From contig OZ244901.1 in the NCBI GenBank assembly GCA_965221545.1, positions 2,790,001-2,854,000 of the forward strand: a stretch of DNA of 64,000 bases, read 5' to 3'. The stretch is from JAJEFO01 sp022819605 (GTDB taxonomy: Bacteria > Pseudomonadota > Alphaproteobacteria > Rhodobacterales > Rhodobacteraceae). Below, one piece after another: positions 45,264 through 54,164 of this stretch; the stretch's first letter is position 1; each line of letters starts with the position of its first letter. The notes beneath the pieces are model-generated. The model did no database searches. It was given only the letters and a program-made list of their open reading frames with translations, and had not been told where the DNA came from. The position numbers were made by a program, and so were the translations under genes.

Positions 45264-46637
45264 ATGTTCCTGAGCGTTTTTGAAGTGTTCAAGGTGGGCG
45301 TCGGCCCATCGTCCTCACACACCATGGGGCCGATGGTGGCCGCCGGACGGTTTCTCGAGACCCTCCGGACCTCCGCATTCAAGCCGCACGGCCTGCGCGC
45401 ATCCTTGCACGGTTCGCTTGCGTTCACCGGCGTAGGCCACGCGACCGATCGTGCAGTGATCCTCGGTCTCGCGGGCTTCGAGCCCGACACCTATGACATG
45501 GCCAGAGCCGAGGCAGCCTTAAAGGATATTCGCCAAGAAAAGCGTGTCACGCCGGATGGACTCGGCCCGCTTTCCTTCGATCCCGAAGCGGATCTCCGCT
45601 TTGACTACGATACGCCGCTGCCGGGGCACGCCAACGGCCTCAGGCTATATGCCACCGACAGCGAAGGCGACGTGATCCGGCATGAAACCTACTATTCCAT
45701 CGGTGGCGGATTCGTCTTGACGGAAGCAGAGCTTGCGGAAGGCGGGAGCAAGGATGACGGCCCGTCTGTGCCTTACCCGTTCCGGTCGGCGGCCGAGATG
45801 CTAGAGATGGCGAGAACCGACGGCAAGAGCGTTGCGGAGATGAAGCGGGCAAACGAGCTGACTCGAATGAGTTCCGCGGAGCTTGACGCCGGCCTGCAGC
45901 GAATCTGGGAGGTCATGAACGAGTGCATGGAACGCGGCCTAAGCACCGAGGGCGCGCTTCCGGGTGGCTTGAACGTGCGTCGCCGCGCAGCCGCGATTCG
46001 TGCCGGCCTGGAGGCCGAACGCGGCACGAACCTGACTGCCCCGCACGTCGTGAATGACTGGATCAGCGCCTACGCCATGGCCGTCAACGAGGAAAACGCG
46101 GCTGGCGGCCAGGTTGTGACCGCCCCGACCAACGGTGCCGCCGGTGTGGTTCCGGCAACCATCCGTTACTGGATGGACCATGTGCCGAGCGCGCGTTCGT
46201 CACGCATTGGCGAATTCCTCCTAACCGCCTCTGCCATTGGCGCGCTCATAAAGCACAACGCATCGATCTCGGGAGCCGAATGCGGATGCCAGGCCGAAGT
46301 CGGCTCGGCCTCGGCAATGGCTGCCGGCGGAATGGCCGCAGTGCTGGACGGCACGCCTGAGCAGGTGGAGAATGCCGCGGAAATTGCCCTTGAGCACCAC
46401 CTCGGAATGACTTGCGATCCCGTTAGGGGTCTGGTGCAGGTGCCTTGCATCGAACGAAACGGGCTCGGCGCGATCAAGGCGGTTTCGGCTGCATCGCTGG
46501 CGCTTCGCGGCGACGGCAAGCACTTCGTGCCGCTCGATGCCGCCATCGAGACCATGCGCCAGACCGGCGAGGACATGAGCAAAAAGTACAAGGAAACCGC
46601 TCTTGGCGGTCTCGCCGTCAACGTCCCGAACTGCTAG
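45264..46637 (+). CDS. sdaA: L-serine ammonia-lyase, iron-sulfur type, single chain
   Basis: A 457-residue enzyme that deaminates L-serine to pyruvate. The N-terminal beta domain begins SVFEVFKVGVGPSSSHTMGP. The alpha domain holds TAPTNGAAGVVPATIRYWM, and the cluster-binding cysteines lie in SGAECGCQAEVGSASAMAAG and MTCDPVRGLVQVPCIERN, closing with KYKETALGGLAVNVPNC. The [4Fe-4S] cluster is labile in air. AGGAAC precedes the ATG. Its 3' end overlaps the convergent nusB end by four bases. Confidence 0.96.
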   Translation: MFLSVFEVFKVGVGPSSSHTMGPMVAAGRFLETLRTSAFKPHGLRASLHGSLAFTGVGHATDRAVILGLAGFEPDTYDMARAEAALKDIRQEKRVTPDGLGPLSFDPEADLRFDYDTPLPGHANGLRLYATDSEGDVIRHETYYSIGGGFVLTEAELAEGGSKDDGPSVPYPFRSAAEMLEMARTDGKSVAEMKRANELTRMSSAELDAGLQRIWEVMNECMERGLSTEGALPGGLNVRRRAAAIRAGLEAERGTNLTAPHVVNDWISAYAMAVNEENAAGGQVVTAPTNGAAGVVPATIRYWMDHVPSARSSRIGEFLLTASAIGALIKHNASISGAECGCQAEVGSASAMAAGGMAAVLDGTPEQVENAAEIALEHHLGMTCDPVRGLVQVPCIERNGLGAIKAVSAASLALRGDGKHFVPLDAAIETMRQTGEDMSKKYKETALGGLAVNVPNC

Positions 46638-47107
46638 CCCCGGGCCCGCTCCTTGAATGCCTCCGGCCGCGCTTCGCGCGCCATATGGTCCAGTACCGCG
46701 TTCACGAAGCTCTTTTCCCGCCCCTCGGGGAAGAATGCCTTTGCCACGTCCACAAACTCGGAAATTATCACTCGTGGCGGCACCTCGCTCCCGACCAGTT
46801 CCGCACCTGCCGCGCGAAACAGCGCACGCAGAACGGGATCGATCCGGTCAATCGGCCACTTGGCCACAAGCGCCCGTTCCGTCATCTGGTCAATCCGCGC
46901 CTGCCAGGTCACGGCATCGTCGACAAGCTGCCGAAACAGGCCCCGGTCACCCGCCGCCAGTTCCAATCCGTCGAGCTCTTCGGCGAAACGGTGATCCTCG
47001 AACTCGGTCTGAACGGTCGTCGCCGACTGACCGCTCGCCTCCATCTGGAACAGCGCCTGCACCGCATGGAGCCGTGCGACGCTTCGCTTCTGCTGCAAGA
47101 GGGTCAT
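46634..47107 (-). CDS. nusB: Transcription antitermination factor NusB
   Basis: A 157-residue all-helical RNA-binding protein. Recognisable segments are RSVARLHAVQALFQMEASGQ, LEDHRFAEEL-type helices and WPIDRIDPVLRALFRAAGAE, then PPRVIISEFVDVAKAFFPEG and KSFVNAVLDHMAREARP. It binds boxA RNA with NusE (S10) in rRNA antitermination. The start overlaps the end of ribH by four bases, the common ribH-nusB arrangement in alphaproteobacteria. Confidence 0.95.
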   Translation of the reverse strand: MTLLQQKRSVARLHAVQALFQMEASGQSATTVQTEFEDHRFAEELDGLELAAGDRGLFRQLVDDAVTWQARIDQMTERALVAKWPIDRIDPVLRALFRAAGAELVGSEVPPRVIISEFVDVAKAFFPEGREKSFVNAVLDHMAREARPEAFKERARG

Positions 47108-47616
47108 GAGAATCCGGAGACCTGAGCGGACCTGATCTCGCTCTCCGGTGGAGCAAAGCGCCGCTTGAGCGCAATGAGATGGAGCGCAGCGGCTGCAGCA
47201 CCCCCGCCCTTGTTTTCGTTGCCGGGATCCGCACGCACCGCCGCCTGCTCGCGGGTTTCCACCGTCAGAATGCCGTTGCCAATGCAGGCGCCTTCAACGC
47301 CCAACAGCTGCAGGGCCCGGTTCGAATTGTCACAGACGGTCTCGTAATGCGTTGTTTCACCTCGAATCACGCAGCCCAGCGCGACGAAGCCGTCGTATTC
47401 AGCCTGCCTGAATGCAATGCCAATGGCTGTCGGCACTTCCAGTGCACCTGGAACCTTGACCAGATCGACCTTGGCCGAGACCTTCGCCAACTCGGCTTGG
47501 GCTCCGTCCACGAGATCAGTGGCGATATCAACGTAGTACGGGGCGACGACAATCAACATCTTCGGCGGAGTTTCGAACACAGGCAGTTCCAGTGTGTGGT
47601 GAGGCTGTCCGGCCAT
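47104..47616 (-). CDS. ribH: 6,7-dimethyl-8-ribityllumazine synthase
   Basis: A 170-residue lumazine synthase, the penultimate step of riboflavin synthesis. Motifs are VKVPGALEVPTAIGIAFRQA (substrate loop), FVALGCVIRGETTHYETVCD with the catalytic His, and IGNGILTVETREQAAVRADP. It forms a pentamer or capsid. Its ATG abuts the stop of ribB, and the nusB start overlaps its end, so ribB-ribH-nusB are one transcript. Confidence 0.96.
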   Translation of the reverse strand: MAGQPHHTLELPVFETPPKMLIVVAPYYVDIATDLVDGAQAELAKVSAKVDLVKVPGALEVPTAIGIAFRQAEYDGFVALGCVIRGETTHYETVCDNSNRALQLLGVEGACIGNGILTVETREQAAVRADPGNENKGGGAAAAALHLIALKRRFAPPESEIRSAQVSGFS

Positions 47617-48740
47617 CAGCCGAGATCCGAAATCGTGCGCGTACCGACAATTTCGAGGCCATAGGCCTCGAGCCCCACGATCTTTGGCTGGGGAGAATTG
47701 GTCAATAGAACAAGTTGCGACAGTCCGAGCGAGGACAAGATCTGTGCTCCCAAGCCATACTGCCTGAGTGTCTGCGGCGAAACGCTGTCTCCACCCTTCA
47801 GCTTCATTGTCGTGTCCCTGAGCAGCACCAGGACCCCGCGCCCTTCGTCCGCAATGAGTTGCATGGCATCGCCGAATTCGTTCCTTCGCCCCGCCGGCCC
47901 AAGGCCAAGCACGTCAAGCATCGGATCCAATGCATGCATTCTCACAAGGCAGGGTTCTGGCGAAGAAATGTCGCCCTTGACCAATGCGATGTGCTCGTCG
48001 CCATGTGCGGTATCCGAATAGATCCGCATCTCCCATTCGCCGCCAAACTCGGACGTGACCGTCTTGCGGCTTGTGACGGCAACAAGGTTGTCGTGTCGTC
48101 GTCGATAGGCAATGAGCTCACTGATCGTGCCGATCTTCAGGCCGTGCCGCTGTGCAAACGCGACCAGGTCCGGCAGACGGCTCATCGTGCCGTCCTCGTT
48201 CATGATCTCGCAGATCACGGCGGACGGGTTCAAGCCCGCCAGGCGCGACACGTCAACCGCAGCCTCCGTGTGGCCCGCACGCACGAGCACCCCGCCGTCG
48301 CGTGCGCGCAAGGGGAAAATGTGCCCCGGCGTCGCGATGTCGGCGGCGGTCGTGGTCTGATCAATTGCCGCCGCTACCGTACGCGCGCGATCATGGGCGG
48401 AAATCCCGGTCGTGACTCCTTCCCGCGCCTCAATGGACACCGTGAATGCCGTCTCGTGCCGCGAGGAGTTATGGGACGCCATCAGGGGAAGGCCGAGCGC
48501 GTCGCAGCGCTCGCCGGTCAGCGAAAGGCAGATCAGCCCCCGCCCGTGCGTCGCCATGAAGTTGATGGCCTCGGGCGTCGCCATCTGGGCTGGAATGACC
48601 AAGTCACCCTCGTTCTCGCGATCCTCGTGATCGACGAGAATGAACATGCGGCCGTTCCGCGCATCCTCAGTGATTTCCTCGATCGAGGAAATGGCGTCAC
48701 GCCAATGGCTTTCAACAGCTTGAGTGGCTTCTAGCGACAT
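47616..48740 (-). CDS. ribB: 3,4-dihydroxy-2-butanone-4-phosphate synthase with degenerate GTP cyclohydrolase II domain
   Basis: A 374-residue protein. The N-terminal 200 residues are an intact RibB: ILVDHEDRENEGDLVIPAQM, FMATHGRGLICLSL, FTVSIEAREGVTTGISAHDR and PGHIFPLRARDGGVLVRAGH TEA (the acidic and His ligands). The C-terminal half aligns to GTP cyclohydrolase II but lacks its zinc cysteines: where active enzymes have RVHSECLTGDVFGS and RCDCG, this one reads RMHALDPMLDVLGL and RRNEFGD. So it makes the butanone phosphate but should not open GTP, as in RibBX-type proteins. An authentic ribA must be elsewhere. The ATG at 48740 replaces an in-frame TTG at 48776. Confidence 0.93.
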   Translation of the reverse strand: MSLEATQAVESHWRDAISSIEEITEDARNGRMFILVDHEDRENEGDLVIPAQMATPEAINFMATHGRGLICLSLTGERCDALGLPLMASHNSSRHETAFTVSIEAREGVTTGISAHDRARTVAAAIDQTTTAADIATPGHIFPLRARDGGVLVRAGHTEAAVDVSRLAGLNPSAVICEIMNEDGTMSRLPDLVAFAQRHGLKIGTISELIAYRRRHDNLVAVTSRKTVTSEFGGEWEMRIYSDTAHGDEHIALVKGDISSPEPCLVRMHALDPMLDVLGLGPAGRRNEFGDAMQLIADEGRGVLVLLRDTTMKLKGGDSVSPQTLRQYGLGAQILSSLGLSQLVLLTNSPQPKIVGLEAYGLEIVGTRTISDLG

Positions 48741-48892
48741 CTGAAGAGCCCGGACTTTCCCATTGCGCCTCGCCAATAGCCCAGCGAAGGAACTAAGGCC
48801 AGAGGCAACGCCGCCGCCTTCGCGATGCCGAACCAGTGTTCGCTTGCCGATCCGCGCATTCGGCGGATTCGCGGCGATCCTTGAACGTCTTG

Positions 48893-48973
48893 TGCTGCGT
48901 CGCCCAGGCGCACGCGATAGCTGACAAGCGTATCGACTTCGAGAATCACGCTTTCGCCCGACTTTGCTTCACC
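48893..48973 (-). pseudogene. Riboflavin synthase (ribE) 3'-end remnant
   Basis: These 27 codons read GEAKSGESVILEVDTLVSYR plus VRLGDAA. They align without gaps to the C-terminus of the ribE protein encoded at 53377-53973 (GDSKSGDKINLEVDTLARYV plus ARLNEAA). By hand 15 of 27 residues and 58 of 81 bases agree. The frame continues past the normal stop into unrelated sequence, and nothing upstream matches RibE. It is therefore a scrap of a diverged ribE copy directly in front of ribB, where ribE sits in related operons. Confidence 0.55.
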
Positions 48974-49200
48974 CATCGCCAAGGGGGCCACTTGCGAAGA
49001 CCGACGGGCGGCATTTCCTGGCTCTCTTGTCGGCCACCTGATTTCAATGCGCCCGTCGAATCAGACGTCAGGGGCCTTGCCGGTCCCCGATCGTGCCAAG
49101 TAAGTTGGCCCGATCGGGAACGGTGCTTTGATGCGAATCCGACGGACCTTTTACATTCACCGCATTCGCCGCTAAGTTATCTTCAAGATCAGGGGGACGT

Positions 49201-49214
49201 CCCGAAATTTCGGG
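49201..49214. promoter_or_regulatory. Perfect 14-bp palindrome upstream of the TAXI gene
   Basis: CCCGAAATTTCGGG is fully self-complementary and lies 83-96 bases before the TAXI start codon (49297). It is followed by TTTT, so a short 5-bp stem with an AATT loop plus T-run is conceivable on the plus strand. Its position in an upstream region makes a dimeric repressor site more likely. Confidence 0.4.
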
Positions 49215-49296
49215 TTTTGCGTTACATCTCGAAAACCATTGGCTGCCCTCAGGTCACAGCAAGCGCGCAAGCGCGCAGAAAGATACGGAGAATCTG

Positions 49297-50268
49297 ATGA
49301 AACACATGAAAATCACTGCCGGCCTGCTGACAGCAGCGACACTTGCCTTTACCGGTCCTGCCGCAGCGCAGGATCAGCAGTTCATTTCGATCGGCACGGG
49401 CGGGGTGACGGGAGTCTACTATCCGACCGGCGGCGCGATTTGCAGGCTTGTCAACCGCGACCGCAAGGAGCATGGCCTACGCTGCGCCGTGGAGTCGACC
49501 GGCGGGTCGGTCTACAACATCAATACGATCAAGGCTGGCGAACTGGAGTTCGGCGTGGCCCAGTCCGACTGGCAGTATCACGCCTACCACGGCACATCAA
49601 AGTTCGCCGACAACCCTTTCCCCGAAATTCGGGCGATGTTCTCGGTCCACCCCGAGCCATTCACTCTGCTGGTGCGCAGCGACAGCGGCATCGACTCCTT
49701 TGAGGGACTCAAGGGCCATCGCGTGAACGTGGGCAATCCAGGGTCCGGCCAGCGTGCCACGATGGAAGTGGTGATGGACGCCTTCGGCATTTCCATGGAC
49801 GACTTCGCCCTGGCCACCGAATACAAGGGCTCCGAAATGGCCAAGCAGATCTGCGACGACAACATTGACGCGATGATCTACACGATCGGTCACCCGGCCG
49901 CGGCCATCAAGGAAGCCACCACCACCTGTGACGTGAAACTGGTCTCCGTGACCGGTGCGCCGGTCGACAAGCTGGTGGCGGACAACCCCTTCTATCGCGT
50001 GGCCACGATTCCGGGCGGCATGTACGCTGGCACCGACACCGACACAACGACCTTTGGCGTGGGCGCGACCTTCGTAACCTCCGCAGATGTGCCGGAAGAG
50101 GTGGCCTATGTGGTCGCAAAGGCGGTGTTGGCCAATCTCGACGATTTCCGCGGCTTGCACCCGGCCTTTGCAAATCTCGACGCCAATCAGATGGTCAGCG
50201 ACGGCCTTTCCGCTCCGCTGCATCCGGGGGCCGAGAGAGCTTACAAGGAATTGGGCTTGATGGAATAA
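49297..50268 (+). CDS. TAXI-family TRAP transporter solute-binding protein
   Basis: A 323-residue secreted binding protein of the TAXI (TRAP-associated extracytoplasmic immunogenic) family. The signal peptide is KITAGLLTAATLAFTGPAAA, with cleavage likely before QDQQF. Diagnostic segments are ISIGTGGVTGVYYPTGGAIC, ESTGGSVYNINTIKAGELEF and VNVGNPGSGQRATMEVVMDA. It is paired with the fused permease 95 bases downstream. Substrates in this family include glutamate, ketoglutarate or similar acids; which one is not readable. Confidence 0.94.
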   Translation: MKHMKITAGLLTAATLAFTGPAAAQDQQFISIGTGGVTGVYYPTGGAICRLVNRDRKEHGLRCAVESTGGSVYNINTIKAGELEFGVAQSDWQYHAYHGTSKFADNPFPEIRAMFSVHPEPFTLLVRSDSGIDSFEGLKGHRVNVGNPGSGQRATMEVVMDAFGISMDDFALATEYKGSEMAKQICDDNIDAMIYTIGHPAAAIKEATTTCDVKLVSVTGAPVDKLVADNPFYRVATIPGGMYAGTDTDTTTFGVGATFVTSADVPEEVAYVVAKAVLANLDDFRGLHPAFANLDANQMVSDGLSAPLHPGAERAYKELGLME

Positions 50269-50363
50269 GGACATCACGCAGATTTCCTGAAACCTGCGCC
50301 AGCGCATCCCCGATGCGCTGGCGTACTTCCCCGTAGAACAAGAACCAACGACTGGCACGTGGG

Positions 50364-52991
50364 ATGACAGACGCCACGAACAAAACCGCCGAGGACATGG
50401 TGGCGGAGGTCGACACCGGTGGTCGCGATGCCGGACCGTTTGCAAAGCGACTGATCTTTGCGCTCTGCATAATCTGGTCACTCTTTCAACTCTACATCGC
50501 CTCGAAGGTTCCCGGGGTTCTGGCCCAGATCACGGGCATTGGCGACTTTGCCAACATCGTGGCCCAGGCGCGCTACGTCCACCTGGCCTTCGCCCTGAGC
50601 CTCGCGACGTTGGCATTTCCGATGTTCGGTCACAGGAACCGCATTCCGATCTACGACTGGATCTTGCTGATCCTGGGCATTGCCTCTTGCCTCTACCTTG
50701 TCATCTTCCGCTTTGAGATCGCCGACCGGCCGGGATTGTGGACCACAACGGACATCGTCGTCTCCGGCATCGGCATGTGCGTATTGATGGTGGCCGTCTT
50801 CCGTTCGCTCGGCCTGCCGCTGGTGATCATCGCCTCCGCCTTCCTCGCGCTGACCTTCTTCGGCGGCTACTCGGAATGGGTGGGCAGCGTCACCAACTAT
50901 GGCGGTGCATCTTTTGCCAAGGCGATGGGTCACTATTGGATGCAGACCGAGGGCGTATTCGGCGTCGCGCTTGGCGTGTCCACGACAATGATCTTCCTCT
51001 TCGTGTTGTTCGGAGGACTTCTGGAAAGGGCTGGCGGCGGCAACTGGTTCATCAAGGTAGCCATCGCGCTGCTCGGCGCTTTGCGAGGCGGTCCCGCAAA
51101 GGCGGCGGTGCTGTCATCGATGATGACCGGCATGATCTCCGGCTCGTCCATTGCCAACACGGTCACCACCGGAACCTTCACCATCCCGTTGATGAAACGC
51201 ATCGGCTTTGCGCCGGAAAAGGCCGGTGCGGTCGAAGTGGCCTCGTCAACCAACGGCCAGCTCACCCCGCCGGTGATGGGGGCCGCGGCCTTCCTGATGG
51301 TGGAATATGTCAACATTCCCTACTTCGACGTCATCAAGCACGCCTTCCTGCCGGCGATAGTCTCCTACATCGCGCTGCTCTACATCGTACATCTGGAGAG
51401 CCTGAAGCTGGGCCTGCAGGGGCTGAAAAAGCCAGGGCGGCAAATTGGCGTAATCATGATCCTGCTGCTCTTCCTGACCGGTTTCCTTGGCATGGCGGTG
51501 ATCACTTTCCTCGTGATCGGCTTCCGAGGCCTGTTGGAGACGGTGACGCCAGGCGCCTCGATCTATCCGGCGCTCGCGCTTTTGCTGCTGGCCTACCTGG
51601 CGCTTGTGTACGTGGCCTCGAGGTTTCCCGATGTCGTGGTCGATGACCCCAACAGCAAGGTGGTCGAGGCGCCGCGGCTGACGCCCACTTTCCTGGGCGG
51701 TGCGTACTATGCTCTGCCGATCTTCGTCTTGGTCTGGAACCTGATGGTGCGCACGGAGGATCTGGATCGTCTCTCGCCAGCGCTCTCGGCCTTCTGGGCG
51801 ACAATCGCCATGATCATCGTGGCACTGACGCACCGGCCCTTGAAAGCGATGTTCCGCGGCAGTGCCGACAGTGTCTCGGCACAGGCACAAACCAGCTGGC
51901 ACGACTTTGTCGCCGGGCTTGAAAGCGGCGCGCGCAACATGATCGGGATCGGCGTGGCGACCGGTGCCGCGGGCATCATCGTGGGAACCATCTCGCTCAC
52001 TGGCGCTCACCAGATCATCGGCCAGGTGATCGAGACCATTGCCGGCGACAACCTGATGATCCTGCTGCTGCTGGTGGCGGTGCTTTCGTTGATCCTTGGC
52101 ATGGGCCTGCCGACAACCGCCAACTACATCGTGGTCTCGTCGCTCATGGCGCCCGTCATCGTTTCGGTGGGCGCACAGTCGGGCCTCATCGTGCCGCTAA
52201 TCGCCGTGCATCTCTTCGTGTTCTATTTCGGGATACTGGCGGATGACACGCCCCCGGTGGGCCTCGCCGCCTATGCAGCGGCGGCAATATCCCGCGGTGA
52301 TCCGATCAAGACAGGCATCGTGGGGTTCAGTTATGACATTCGCACCGCGCTCCTGCCCTTCATGTTTATCTTCAACACGGATCTCCTGTTGATTGACGTA
52401 GGGCTGGCCAAGGCGGTGCTTGTGTTCTTTGTCTCTCTAGTCGCCATGCTGGTCTTTGCCGCGGTCACCCAAGGCTATTTCATCGCCAAGTCGCGCAAAT
52501 GGGAATCCGTGATCTTGCTGCTCGTGGTCTTCATGCTTTTCAGGCCGGATTTCTTCCTCGATCAATGGCAGGACAGGTACGCGGAGACGACAGGCCCTGC
52601 CGCGCTTGCCGCGCTTGAAGAACTGCCGGTCGGCTCGACGGCCAGGTTGCGTGTCTCGGCCCCAGACTTCGACACGGGTGAGGTGGGCACCATCACGCTG
52701 GCCTACACCGCCGAGGCCGAGGGCACCGGACTGGACAGGCTGGAAGCCGTGGGCCTGACGGTGCTGGAAAGCGACGGGATTCTCACATTGGAGGAACCCT
52801 TCCCGGGCACGCCCTACTTCGAGCAACTGGCCAATGACTATGATTTCTACGGCGACATCCCGGCCCAGATCGAGGCGGTTGCGGTCGAAAACGACCGGAT
52901 GCCGAAGGAGATCTTCTTCATCCCGGCGCTGTTGATCCTATTGGTCATTGTCGCAGTTCAGCGCCCACGCGCCACGCAATCCGCGTTTTGA
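50364..52991 (+). CDS. TRAP transporter permease, fused DctQM type (TAXI system)
   Basis: An 875-residue membrane protein with many hydrophobic segments, combining the small (Q) and large (M) permease domains, as usual for TAXI systems. Key blocks are GLLERAGGGNWFIKVAIALL, SSMMTGMISGSSIANTVTTG, VEVASSTNGQLTPPVMGAAA and LGMGLPTTANYIVVSSLMAP, then DDTPPVGLAAYAAAAISRGD. The last 130 residues include a soluble part (PVGSTARLRVSAPDFDTGEV) before a final helix. It couples sodium or proton flow to import of the substrate caught by the protein at 49297-50268. Confidence 0.93.
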   Translation: MTDATNKTAEDMVAEVDTGGRDAGPFAKRLIFALCIIWSLFQLYIASKVPGVLAQITGIGDFANIVAQARYVHLAFALSLATLAFPMFGHRNRIPIYDWILLILGIASCLYLVIFRFEIADRPGLWTTTDIVVSGIGMCVLMVAVFRSLGLPLVIIASAFLALTFFGGYSEWVGSVTNYGGASFAKAMGHYWMQTEGVFGVALGVSTTMIFLFVLFGGLLERAGGGNWFIKVAIALLGALRGGPAKAAVLSSMMTGMISGSSIANTVTTGTFTIPLMKRIGFAPEKAGAVEVASSTNGQLTPPVMGAAAFLMVEYVNIPYFDVIKHAFLPAIVSYIALLYIVHLESLKLGLQGLKKPGRQIGVIMILLLFLTGFLGMAVITFLVIGFRGLLETVTPGASIYPALALLLLAYLALVYVASRFPDVVVDDPNSKVVEAPRLTPTFLGGAYYALPIFVLVWNLMVRTEDLDRLSPALSAFWATIAMIIVALTHRPLKAMFRGSADSVSAQAQTSWHDFVAGLESGARNMIGIGVATGAAGIIVGTISLTGAHQIIGQVIETIAGDNLMILLLLVAVLSLILGMGLPTTANYIVVSSLMAPVIVSVGAQSGLIVPLIAVHLFVFYFGILADDTPPVGLAAYAAAAISRGDPIKTGIVGFSYDIRTALLPFMFIFNTDLLLIDVGLAKAVLVFFVSLVAMLVFAAVTQGYFIAKSRKWESVILLLVVFMLFRPDFFLDQWQDRYAETTGPAALAALEELPVGSTARLRVSAPDFDTGEVGTITLAYTAEAEGTGLDRLEAVGLTVLESDGILTLEEPFPGTPYFEQLANDYDFYGDIPAQIEAVAVENDRMPKEIFFIPALLILLVIVAVQRPRATQSAF

Positions 52992-53019
52992 GCAACTGTC
53001 GGCACTTCTGCTTCGACAC

Positions 53020-53238
53020 GTGTCGCGAGGTCGTGAACATGTGCCTGGAACTCTCGTCACAGAACTTGTTGAGATGCTGATGCAGCGGGACGCCCCTGCA
53101 GAGCTTGATCGCAATGTCGAAGCACGCAATGCATGGCTTTGCACGGCCTGGCTGAGAGATGTGCGGACACTCCTTCCGCAGATGTTCATGAGGTTTCCCG
53201 CAGGCAATCCCCCGGACAGGGGCGAACCGGACTTATGA
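53020..53238 (+). CDS. Possible small hypothetical protein or gene remnant
   Basis: In the 385-base gap between the TAXI permease and ribE, one plus-strand frame looks protein-like: GREHVPGTLVTELVEMLMQR, then RNVEARNAWLCTAWLRDVRT and LLPQMFMRF. A GTG at 53020 gives 72 residues; a TTG at 52948 would overlap the permease end. There is no good ribosome-binding site and I do not recognise a family. It may be the tail of a gene carried in with the transporter. The rest of the gap (52992-53376) shows nothing else. Confidence 0.25.
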   Translation: MSRGREHVPGTLVTELVEMLMQRDAPAELDRNVEARNAWLCTAWLRDVRTLLPQMFMRFPAGNPPDRGEPDL

Positions 53239-53376
53239 TGGCAGCAGGAAGGGAAGACTCTCTCAAGGAGCTTGCCGAAGCCAAGCAGTAATCCGGGAAC
53301 GTGTTTGCCATGGCGCAGGGCCAACGTGCCTGCCAGCAATCTGACAGTGAGCGGATCCGCGTTGAACCGCGAGACC

Positions 53377-53973
53377 TCAGGCTGCCTCGTTCAGGCGCGC
53401 CACGTAACGGGCAAGCGTGTCAACTTCGAGATTTATCTTGTCGCCCGACTTTGAGTCGCCCCAGGTCGTGACAGCCTTGGTGTGAGGAATGAGATTTATG
53501 TCGAAGCGCGCGCCGTCGACCTCGTTCACCGTCAATGACGTGCCGTTCAATGCAACCGACCCCTTGGGAGCGATGAACCTGGCGAGTTCAGCCGGGGCGT
53601 CAAGTACCATCCTCGTGCTATCGCCCTCTTCCCGGATGTCCCCGACCACTGCGACTCCGTCGACATGTCCCGAAACGATATGCCCTCCGATCTCGTCACC
53701 GACCTTGAGGGAGCGTTCCAAGTTGATGCGCGAGCCGGGTTCCCACTGGCTCAGGTTCGTCCTGAAGAGCGTTTCCTCGCTCGCCTGCACGGCAAACCAC
53801 GTGCGCGGGTCGCGCCCAACATCAGTCACGGTCAGACAGACCCCGTCACAGGCAACCGATGCCCCTATGTCGAGGTTGTCGGCCTCGTAGGAAGTTCCAA
53901 TCCTGACATCGAGAACACCTGCACGCTCGACGCGGAGGATTTCGCCAATGTCGGTCACAATGCCAGTGAACAT
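53377..53973 (-). CDS. ribE: Riboflavin synthase, alpha chain
   Basis: A 198-residue enzyme with two similar lumazine-binding halves, each begun by a MFTGIV/GG-type motif: MFTGIVTDIGEILRVERAGV with DIGASVACDGVCLTVTDVG, then EIGGHIVSGHVDGVAVVGDI with KGSVALNGTSLTVNEVDGAR. It joins two lumazine molecules to make riboflavin. The C-terminal segment KSGDKINLEVDTLARYVARL has a diverged copy in front of ribB. It is third after nrdR and ribD, with a 191-base gap to ribD. Confidence 0.95.
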   Translation of the reverse strand: MFTGIVTDIGEILRVERAGVLDVRIGTSYEADNLDIGASVACDGVCLTVTDVGRDPRTWFAVQASEETLFRTNLSQWEPGSRINLERSLKVGDEIGGHIVSGHVDGVAVVGDIREEGDSTRMVLDAPAELARFIAPKGSVALNGTSLTVNEVDGARFDINLIPHTKAVTTWGDSKSGDKINLEVDTLARYVARLNEAA

Positions 53974-54164
53974 CGCTTCGCCTTTCGCTGCATCGATTCA
54001 GGTAGACCCGTTGAGCCGCTTGCGCAAGACTTCCGGCTTTGTCGGCCGTGGCTCTCTGTCCGCCGCCCCAATTCGCTGCACTAAATGACCGTGACCGGCG
54101 CCTCAAGCCACTTCGTGACCGAGTGCCGGCGCGCGATCGTTCGGAGTCTTCCCGCAGGGTCAAT

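Larger units (their letters stand above)
48741..49296. promoter_or_regulatory. Divergent intergenic region ribB / TAXI transporter
   Basis: 556 bases between divergent starts. They hold a scrap resembling the 3' end of ribE on the minus strand (48893-48973), a perfect palindrome at 49201-49214, and presumably the promoters for ribB-ribH-nusB and for the TAXI operon. I looked for an FMN riboswitch in front of ribB and saw none of its conserved helices. Confidence 0.45.

Noticed and set aside
48741..49000. Possible FMN riboswitch before ribB
   Set aside because: None of the conserved FMN-aptamer segments could be found on the minus strand.
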